NCBI GenBank assembly: GCA_963922205.1
Contig: CAWUHX010000074.1
Location: 1,116,001 to 1,180,000, forward strand
Reading direction: 5' to 3'
DNA: 64,000 nt
Source of the DNA: Romanomermis culicivorax
Taxonomy: Eukaryota > Nematoda > Enoplea > Mermithida > Mermithidae
Position numbers and translations under genes: made by a program. Position 1 is the stretch's first letter; each line of letters opens with the position of its first letter. The notes below the pieces were generated by a model that was not told where the DNA came from, did not search any database, and saw only the letters and a program-made list of their open reading frames with translations. Positions 29,177-40,100 of the stretch are shown here, one piece after another.

Positions 29177-31039
29177 TTTGAATGTGAATTATTAAGAATC
29201 GAAAGCAATAGGTATCTGAATTGAATAGAAAGGATATAAAATTTTACATCAATTGACAAAAAACCATGTAAAGTAAGGATTTTTCCGAATTTTTCGGCGA
29301 AAAAATCCAAAAATTTTCTTCAGGGACCTCGAAAATTTTTTATGAAGTTAGAAGGACCGCCCATCCGCAAAAAGTCGCGTGACCCCCCAGACTTCGGGAC
29401 TCCTTTACATTTACCACACAAACAGTCTAGCTTCATAATTTTAGCATTAAAAACTTGATCCGTTAATGTTATTCAACAGGACAACTGTTTTTGAGCTGCA
29501 TATTGTGAGAAAATTTCTCAACATTTGCTGCTATATCCCAGACACCCATTTTCTTCGATTTTTTATTCTCAAAACTTGATCAATTTCCATGAAACTTCCA
29601 TTTTTGAAAGCAGCATATAAGACTCAACTAGAAACGAGGTGAATTTTACCATGTTTCAATCATTCATATCATATGAACCTGTGATTGTTTAGAACATTTA
29701 TGAAAATTTCAGTGTAAAGAAGACCTATTTTCGAAAACGGTTGACCGTAATATTATTCAGGTTTGCTTGAAGACTTATCAGATATTGTTGGTCCTTAAAT
29801 TTGTTGATTGCGGCAGCGATTGAAGTCTCAAAACAAGTTAAAAGACAGAAAAACTGTCAAGACGGACATCTGACTGCTGCTATAGTGAGCTATGGTCATT
29901 ACAATGAACGCTGGTCACTTCGATGACAATTGGTCATCCGGAATTCTGCGATCGAAAAAAATTTTCAAAATATTGAATCCAGGAGTCGATTGACTACAAC
30001 AGACAGTCTGACACAATCTAAAACCATGTTATAGTGATGCCAATGACCCCAGTGACCTCTGGTGATTCAGATGAAATTTATTGAAGAAATTCAATTTCGG
30101 AATTTTCGACCGCAAAAAAATGAAAAATCGGCTTTCAACTATTTTAATTCAAAAATTACCATTCCCAACTCGAAAACTAACATTTTTGCCTTACATGTAA
30201 CGGTGCCCCGACGTTGATAAGGGCGTGAGGATCATCGACCTCCCAAAATTTCAGGGGGTTGGTTCATGAAAAAAAATTTGATTTCTCCACCAAAAAAGTT
30301 CGGGAAAATAAATTTTGTCAGAAAAACCCGTAAAAATGTGAGAAAATCAAAATTTTTGACCTTTTTTCGATTAAGAGACTGACATTTTTTCAATTTTTTG
30401 ACCAAACGTTATAAGGATCCCTGTGGATAACACATGATTGGCAAATCCAAGTGATCTCTATATGGCCGACGGTTTCTGGGAGAGGGGTTCCTATGACACT
30501 CGAAAACTAAGAATCAAAGTAAATTTGTGGGATTCTTCAATAGGACTTTCAAGAATTAGAATGAAGGAATTCAGGAAAGGACTTTAGACAATTCGAAGAT
30601 TCCAACGACCCGCATGAACAGACATGCACGGCAAGAATTTTCCAGGCGGGAGAGCCCTAGGACTTTCAAGTGTGGTTGAGCAAAAACCAAAAAAAGTTCC
30701 GCGAACATATTTTTGATACAAAATATGCACAAAAATCAAAAAAAGCTGTCTTGGGAAAAGTTAAGGGGGGGGTTCTTTTCGAGCCAGGGTCTCAGATAGG
30801 AGTTCACCCCACTACACCCCTATGTGCATGTATGGGCACGAACCTTGTACATCCATGAAAAATTTGCATAATGCTCGGCCGAAAAAAATTCCACAAATAT
30901 TACTTAATCGACAGTTTCGAAACTTGTTTCCGAAATTTTCACAACCAAGCTGCTCATTGACCTCAGATCACAAACAACAATTGAAATAATTAGCGGAGAA
31001 GAACCCACGAACATAAAAAAGCCTGAAAAAATACAAAAA
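29177..31039. other. TCERG1-CCT7 intergenic region with MITE copies
   Basis: No gene is present. It holds an F3-like fragment (about 29280-29410), an F3 copy in reverse (about 30185-30500, one end lost) and the F2 copy at 30619-30834. The CCT7 promoter should lie in its first few hundred bases, but I see no clear TATA box. On the minus strand, a TTCTATTCAATTCAG acceptor-like site lies about 40 nt before the CCT7 start. Confidence 0.55.
30619..30834. mobile_element. F2 MITE, 216 bp, reverse orientation
   Basis: Starts CAGACATGCACGGCAAG and ends CTATGTGCATGTATG. Flanks CGCATGAA and GGCACGAA agree at 6 of 8 positions, consistent with an aged duplication. Confidence 0.8.
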
Positions 31040-31045
31040 TTTATT
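31040..31045 (-). terminator. Poly(A) signal of TCERG1
   Basis: TTTATT on the plus strand is AATAAA on the minus strand, about 150 nt past the TCERG1 stop codon. Confidence 0.65.
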
Positions 31046-31195
31046 CATATGAAAAATGAACACATGATACACCAAAACAACGTATAGTTAACCAGAATTA
31101 GTCGTTCATTCACCATTGCTTATTTAGACTGCTCACGAGCATAAAAAACAAAAATGTACAAGAAAGGAAAACATTCTCGGATACAGCAAAATACT

Positions 31196-34100
31196 TCATT
31201 TCCGCCTCGACGGTTCGGTGGCCGTTGGCGGCGGCGGCGGCCCCCGTTTATCCAATTCGTCTAGGTAAGTTTCAAGCAATTTTTCCCGTTCGTCGGGCGT
31301 ACATTCCAGAACTAAATATCGCTTATCGTTCTAGAGGAAAAGAAAAAAATAGTTTCTGGAATCTTTCATTAAAAAATTGATCTTCAAACTTTTTCTGAGA
31401 AAGTCAAGATCATACTGTAATTTTAAAATTTTAAAATTTCACTTACTTCTAAAACGGAGAGAATATCCTTCAGATGTTGCTCATTTTCCTGAATCATTTG
31501 TTTTGATCTAAAAAAATAAATAATGCGGAAATGACTGCAAGAAAAGAATTTCAAAGCAACTAACTTGAAAGTGATTATTTTCGTTTCTTTCAATAATTCT
31601 TTGAATTCATTCTTCGCCGCCATAAGTTTGTTTTGGAGATAGTCGCGGAATTCCCGTTCGCATTTCTAAGAAAATCATCAAGTTAAAATTTTTTCGGAAG
31701 ATAATACACTAGTCGTGGCTAATCATTGGGTGATCACCCACAGCATTGGCCGATCCTATGACCAGCCGCCATATAGTAATCATAGGGACCACTATACTTT
31801 TAGTCGGAAAAAGTTTTAAACAAAAAAATGGTCAAAAATTTCAATTTTCTTGCGTTTGGCGCCAATTTTGGGACTCATTTGACGAGAAAATTTACTTTTT
31901 CCATTCATGGACTCCCTAAAATTCTGAAGAATCGGTGACCCCGGCCCCAGAAAGGTCGCTTGACACTCCGGACCTCGGGATTCGGGGCTCAGAAGTATAA
32001 ATTTCCAACCAATGTCTGCAGGTTTTGACGCATTTTTTAACACTTACCCTATCACTACTGGAAAATTTTGTGAATCTGGAGTCGTCCTTAATCGTTTTTC
32101 TCACGTCTTTCCAATTAGCATTCAATGGCAACTGTAAAAAAAGTGGAAAAAATGACAAAGATCGATCCTTTGTAGAAAAATTTCTCACATTTTGTTCGTC
32201 CAGTAATTGAAAATAGGCGATCCGCAATTTCCGCTCCAATTCTGCCATGTGTTCGTCGAAAAGACGTGATTTTTCGTGTTTATCCAACAAATCAGCCGTT
32301 TGCCATCGTTCGTCTTTCCTCAAATCGCGTTTCCATTCTTTCCACGTCATCTCCGTGTGTTTAACCTTCACGGAAAGAAAAATCGAGCATTATATACAAA
32401 AAAGATGTGAGAAGAAAAATAAATATTACTAAATCCGAAAGCAACGCTTTGAAATTTTCTTCGGCTTCGGCGTACTTGTGTCTTTCCATTTCCTTGTCTC
32501 GTTCTTTCATCTGTGATTCTAATTCCGCGGCTACCTTGAAATTAATTTCAAATTTTGATGAAAATGTTTGGATTCCCGATGTGAGATCAAGGTGTACTGA
32601 AAAATCAGAAATGGAATTTGCCAATGCAGAGACTACTGAAAAATTAAGCATTCTAGCTTCAAGTCTTGAAAGAAGCAATTGTACCGGATAATTTCTCATA
32701 CTTCTAATTCTCTGGCTCGCTGAGCAGCTTCTTCTTTCTCTTTTTGCGATTGTTCATCTTTATCTTTCAATCGTTCTTTCCTGGCTTCTTCTTCATCGTC
32801 ATCCTAGGATCAAAAAAGTGAAAATTTTCAAACGAAATAAATGAGCACAAAGAAATGGGTTTGATATGAAACTTCATATCGAACGTTTAATAATAAAGTA
32901 ATTTCATAATTTTCATAATAAAAAAATCATTTTCAAGGCAAAAATTTCCGTGGTTAATGTGATTACTATAAATATTAACAACTTGAATGTGATAGTATAG
33001 GAAACTTTTTTGCGATAAACACTCATAACGGTACGACTTACAGAATCACCAGCCGGTAAATTTCTAGTAAATTCCTTAAACCAATCTTCACGTTGGCCGC
33101 TACTTTCCACTTGCTTATAACGCGGATCCGAATCCAACGATTTCTTCAATTCCGACCATTTTGTATTCTTCCTGATATTCGGACCGGCTTCTTTTAACAT
33201 GGTCATAAATTCAGACTTGAACTTAAGCGAAAAAAGGACAAATGTAGAAAAAGATACAATTTTAGAGAAAACTAGAACTAAAAAGGAGAAAATATCAGGC
33301 AGGACGCGAATCTTTTAGAGGAAATTATGAATTGGAGGGTCAAAAATTACAGCCATGAAGTGGTATTTTCTCACAAAACGGATAATTACGAAGTGAATAG
33401 TCGTGAAAAAATAAAGTAAACTAATACTAGAGCTAAATCGCTGAATTCAGAAGATTTCCCAAAATTGCCCATAAAATAAACTACGAAATGACCGAAGAAT
33501 GAACTAATAATCAGTGAAATAAAACCAAAAAACGTACGTACGAACATATACATGTAATTGGGGGGAAGTGCTATGGGAACCCCCCGGAAATCGTCGACCA
33601 TATGGCTAGCCATTGAGCGACCGCCCCGCCCCAGTATTTTCCAATCCCATGGCTAGCCATATGGTAGCCGTGGGAACTCCCATACTTTTGGTCGGAAAAA
33701 TACTAAAAAATGTCAATTTTTGAACAAAAATGGTCAAAAATGTGGATTTTCTGGGCGCTTAGCGTCACAAGTACATTTTTTCGGTCTTTTCAGGAAGAAA
33801 TTATTTGAACTATTTTTCCTGAAAAGATTAATTTTTTTTCTTAAGAGATCCCTCCACCCAAAATTTTGGGAATTACTGACCACCCCAGACCTCGGGGCCC
33901 CGTTACACGTACGCGTATGAATCAACTTAATGCAAAATCTACCTCAACGAAGAATCAGCATCATTCCACCCGATAACACTTTTAGACCAGAAATACTGTT
34001 TTCTACATTTTGTGAGAGAATTTACACGTCCTCATATCATTTCAGCAAGTTTTGGTTTTGAGAGGGAGAATATTTACATAATGTCGATAATGTAAGCTGC

Positions 34101-37100
34101 AACATTTTAAAACCTTTTAAGGCTTCAAAAAAATAATTTGCAGATAGAGCCTTAATCTTCACTCCAAAATTTCTACCGTCAATTTTTTCAGAAAGGAGCA
34201 TAATAACGTATAAACCCGTGAATTAGAGGATGTTTAATTATACATTTCTACATGACCATGATTTGAGGGAGTGTAAAATCATCGTGATGAAGACGATGAC
34301 AATTTGAAACTCAGCTATTTAAAACAATGTTTTTCGAATGGTCCCGAAAATCTACATTGCAACATTTTCACAATATTACAATAAAAAACGCAAAATTCAG
34401 ATCTTCAAAAACACGAGTTGGAATTTGTTTGCATACTTTTTTGCGATGTGTTCTGATTTTAATGATGACTCAATCTGTAGGTTAGATTAGGCAACTAAAA
34501 TTACCGTTCGACGCTTGTGCATTCAGGTGACTGGTGGGCGAACAATGTCCCTCAAAAGAAAGCCTCTTTCACTTATGCAACAGCAGCAGCGCCTAGAGCA
34601 ATTTTGCAACGCTGAAGCAACAACAAAATTTAGAAGATGTGTAAATGAAAGAAAAGTAAGAAAAACTTTTTCTGTTTTGGAAAATCTCATGGTCGGGTAA
34701 ATCGTTCGTTGATCGGCATTTTTCGATCATTGGCGACGGATCAGATTATTGTATAGATATAGCAAAAATTTATAGGAAAACTTACCACCTGAAAATTTTA
34801 CAGTGATGTGTAAACTTACTTTTTTACTAACAATTTTGCAAAGTTTAAACACCCTGTTACATATACATACCTGCAAAATAAGATTTTAAGCTTACTTTTT
34901 CTTTCATGGCGGCTCTTTCTTCGCGTTCTTTCTTGCGCAAATCACTTACAAAATCATCGAACATACTTTCCCTATCTTTAGATTTTTCGACCAATTTGAA
35001 ACGCAAATCTTTACCGAATTTTGAGGAAAAATCGCTGAACGATGACCTATAATTTCAAAAAAGGTGCATTTTAAGGCACGAAAAAATATTGCTAGCATTA
35101 CGGAAAGCTTCAAACTCACTTTCCGTGTAAATCCGCATCCTCTAACAATCGGCGAAAATTTTCTTTGGCTTCTTTCATTTTCTTTTTTCGTTCGGCTCGT
35201 TCTTCTTCGGCTCTATCTTTTACGTATTGTTCGAAAACCTGAAATACTAGGGAATTTCTAAGAAAGACTAAAAGATCCAAAGTCAAGAAACTCACAGAAT
35301 AAGGAATTGACAAAAAAATTGTGTTCTAAAAATCAACGAGTCGACTTGCTGACTAGCGAAAAACTTAAGATTTCGAGTTTCAATTTTCCTGTGACCATAC
35401 ATGCACAGCATAGAAATTCTGCTGGGCGTCAGCCAGTACAGGAGATAAGGTAGAAAAAAATTTTTCGTTCATGGTAACGAAAAGAAGGGTCTTCTAACAT
35501 CCAAGCAGCATACACTTCATCCTTGTACATATTATTAGTTAAATATGTGAAATTACTTACTTAGACTGTACTTTTTAAAGTTTTAATGTTACTTTTTTTG
35601 AATATGTATGCTTTGTTCAGAAAAATTGTTTAACTGCAGCATCATTCCCATTTTTATAAGGACTTTCTGGGGGTCAAAACACCCCAAACCCCCACCCCTA
35701 CGTGCATGTATACCTACATATGACCACGATAATTCATTATATTGATCAAACGAGGAAAAATATGAATAAGATATTAGAAAACTTAGAATCCTAATTACTG
35801 TCTAAAAAAGTTAAGTATCAATTTTTAGATACAGATGCACAAAAAAAATCAGATACTGATTGAGTGATGGTTCTAGAGTTTCTATAAATACGTGTATTCA
35901 TATTTATTTATATTTATTTATGTATTTCAAATGAATAAAAAAAATATTTTCTTCTTCAGGTTTTGATCTTACAAAACGCAGCACAATGAGCTTTTTCGGT
36001 TTTGATCGACTACATGAAAGAACTAGTCAAGGAATTTAAGACCCTAACTTTTCCAGGTTTTTCAGGTCTGCTGGTCGCCCTCAAATGTTTTGAAGTCAAT
36101 TTGAAAGACTTTTCCAAGCTGCAAAATCAATTTCAATCGCTTTCTTCACTTACGCTCTTTCTCTCTTTGCTAGTCAACAATAAATAACGTGGATCGAAAA
36201 CAATTTTGTGCAATTCTTTCTCCCAGGTTGAAAACGCGCTAACCTAAAAATGGGAAAAGTTTTTTTCCGAAATTCAAATGATTTGTTGACAATTTTACTT
36301 CTTTCTCTTTCAGCATTTCTCGAAATTGTTTCATACGAACTTCCAAAGGAATTTGGGCGCGTTCTTGGGCCGCTTTCATTTCGGCTTCCAAAGCGGCGTC
36401 TTTAACTTTATCTTTTTGCGACTGCTGTTGTTGTTCGTTGGCTTTAGCTGCAGATTCTTGCGCCGCATTTTTGACCGAAATTTCCGCTTCTGCATCTTTC
36501 GGTTTGGGAGCTCTGTAATAATAGCGCATAGACGAAACAGTAAAAGCTTCAAACGCGGAATCCGAGAATAAAACAGAAAATTTTGCTTTTTGAAAACTAC
36601 GATACTGCACGAGAAATCATATATATTATGATACTCGATTTATTGGAAATTATAAATCGTAACTCAGATGTCGATAAATGGAAACCTACTGAAACACTAA
36701 TCTAGAAAGCAAGATTAAATTCCAAACCACGAGGTTTCCTCAAAAATCGACAAAAGAGAGACGTACAAAGAATTACAAAATTCCACAAGTCAAATAATGA
36801 TTCCAGAAAGTGAACATTTCGGTCTTATACAATTATACGATCGACACCGATTTTGGTGTGCAAATGTTTCTAGAACGTTCAAAAAAATAATGAAATGAGA
36901 AAAATCAGGTTAGAAATAAAATTTATAAACGACAGTTAGGAAAATAATTTTTCAACAAGAGTAAAAATCATAGGAGATTCGAAACGTTAGAACGTCATAG
37001 AAGAAATAAATTCGTTTTTTTCCGACCAAAAGGTCTGAAAAAATTCAAGAATGGTGAACTTTGACTAAAAAGCTATTGTTTGTATGGCAATTAAGTGCCA

Positions 37101-40100
37101 AAAAATTGGCCTTCTTGATCGTTTTCTTCCAAAATTGAGCGTTTTGAGCTTTTTCGACTAAAAGGATGGAGGTTCATGCAGATATATAGCTTATTCCAGG
37201 CAATCTTAAAGGTGCCAACATATGGCTGACGGCAGAGGTCCCCAAGGTCAGATTTTTCAGGTGTGGGTAGAATTGAAAATTTGCGGGGGTAGTGTAGCTA
37301 AAATGTGCACTACACACGCCATTTTGTCTCAAAATTAAGCAACCATTGATCAATTTCAAGGACTTTAGGTAGGGGTAATACCCCCCTCATACCCCTCCCC
37401 ATAGGGCCGTCTGGCTGACGGTTTCTGGGGGCGTTCTTAATGTCACTTCCCCCATAAATGTTCATATGGTGAAAATGAGTTACTTTTTCTTCCGTTTCTT
37501 AGCTGGCGCGATTTCCAATGCATTTTCCGGTTCCGACGAACCTTGCCGTTTACCCAAAGCGTCTATACATTTAAACAATTTTAAAATCTAACGATGACTT
37601 CAGCACAAGATGATTTTTTTTCACCTCCATTTTTAGCATCTTTTTTCGACAAATCCGGAGGTTTACTGAGCAAAAGTTCGACGTCTGGGCGTCCGTATAA
37701 TTCCGGGGGTCTTTCCCATACGGAAGTTCGCGTACTCGGATTATAGAAAAATACTTTCAAGTCGCCGGTCCAAACAACGCACCTTGAAAATTTAGGTATA
37801 TTATCAACTGAAAATTAATCCCACGAATTTCAAAACTTTTGAAAAAATCAAACTTTGACGCTGCTTATGAAAATTCAAGATTCTATCACTTACCACGGAG
37901 TTCCGACCACCGGATTGCTGCTGATCGGCCTAGATTTATCTTCTTTTTTGTCCTGTTGCTGGGTTAAAACTTGATGTTCCTTACTCTCTTCCGGTTGATG
38001 CTGCAGTTGCTGTTGTTGTCGAGCGGGCGGTTCGCCGACGGTGGACGGAAAAGTTTTCGACTCTTGCTTACTTTTGGGCGGTTCTTTGGCCGCCAAGCCA
38101 TTCGTTTGACCAGATTTTGCTGGAAAAAAAAGAAATGGGAATTCTAGAGTCGACCATTTTCTCTCTTCGGTCAAGAGAAAATTATTCGATTATCATTTTA
38201 GTCTAAAATAATTTGTGTTCAAGACGGTAATTTTGAAACCTAATAGCGAAAAATGAGACTGTACAGGAATGAAAATAAATTTAAAAATTAGTGCTCATAA
38301 GCATACATTCATGCAAATCATAGAAATTCTGCTGGGGGTTAGCCAGGACAGGGCGAGGAATACCATTTTTTCGTTCTTGAAAATGAAAAAAGGTCTTAGA
38401 TAGATCTTCTAATATTGAATCAGCATATTCTTCAACTTTATATCAGTCAGATATGTGAAATTATTTGCTTAGACTGCACTTTTACAAAGTTTTAATGTTA
38501 CTTTCTGGGATTAAATATGCTTTGTTTAGAAAAATCGTTAAACTACAACATCATTCCCATTTTTATGAAGACTTCCTCATTTCTCTTGCTCATTTTCCTT
38601 CGTCACCTCAATTATATTATTGGGGTGGTCAGATCTGCTGGGGGACAATCAAAGTTTGCTGGGGTTTAAAACGCCCAAAACCCTCCACACGTGCATGTAT
38701 GCTCATAAGGAAAGGAAGTGACTCTTAATAATTTCGAAAAGTAATTCTGATCTCGTGAAGCTGGATTGATGAAGAAAAACGAAATCTTCATATATTTCTT
38801 TTTTCTATCAGAGAAGCGCCAATTTTGAGAAAAAATTGCGGTTTCGAACTTGAAATTAAAGCTAATTTTTAAGAATCACAAAAACAGTTCCAGGATATTT
38901 ACTACAAATCGGAACCTAACCTATAATAATCTCAGGATACTAAATTTTGAATGAGGGGACAAGTTCATAGACCTCCAGCCTCCAGAAATCGTCGTGTAAT
39001 GGCGACCAGACTGCCCCATAGGAATGGGCATGAGGGGGTATTACCCAGATATGCACGGCAAGAATTTTCCAGTGGGGAGGGTCCTTGGAGTTTTTATCCA
39101 CGGAGAAGGGGGGTGGGTGAGCTAAAAAACAAAAAAATTCTGGAAGCTCGTTTTTCACACAAAAAATGCACAAAAATCATCAAAAAAAGCTGTCTAGAAA
39201 AAAGTCCAGGGGGGTGATTGACAATTTTTTTGGGCTAGGGGAGTGGCCAGGGTCTCAGGTAAGGGGGTTTACCTCCCCCTATCCCCTATGTGCATGTAGG
39301 TATTACCCCTACAAGGAGTCCTTAACATTGATCACTGGTTGTATACTATTGAGACAAAATGACGTGTTCAGTGGACATTTGGCTACACTACCTCCATACC
39401 TGTCATTCAGAGGAAGTTGGGGGGAAGGCCCCAGCACCAAACTTTGTCGAACCCTATACCCGAATGTCGGAACCCCCACCTTAGTCGACATACCCAACCC
39501 CCTTCAAACTCGAAAAAATTAGGAGAAAATGTTTTTTTTGGCCTTTTTTGGGAAAATTTTCAAAATTTTCTCGACTTTTTTGGGGTTTTATCGACCCCTC
39601 TTAAATTTTAGAAATGTTGGGACCCCTATCAAAAAATTTTGGGTTTAACACCATCGCAACTGGTCGGACCTCTCACAGGTATGACTACCTCCGCACGTTG
39701 TCTACTGCTCGGAGGTAGTGTAACCAAATGACATAAATACATTTTTGTGATTTTCAGACAAAAATCCCATTTTTCAAGCCGTTTTCGATAAATTTGGGAA
39801 AAATCGAAATTATTACTCTTCTACTTCAATGACTTGCCCTAGATGTTCAAACAATCGATGACCCCATAAACAGGAAATCGCTTTACCACCCTAGACATTG
39901 AAGCTCCATTGGAAGTGGACGTCATGTAACGAAACTCTGAGTTGTGGAGGAGGTCAAGCGACTTTTTTGAGGCGGAGGGTTATCGATTGCCCAAAATTTT
40001 AGGATTGGGGCCTTTGACGATGAAAAATTTGATTTTTGCACCGACAAACGGTTCAAAAAATAGCAATTTTTGTCTAAAAAACCGTAAAAAAGTCAATTAA

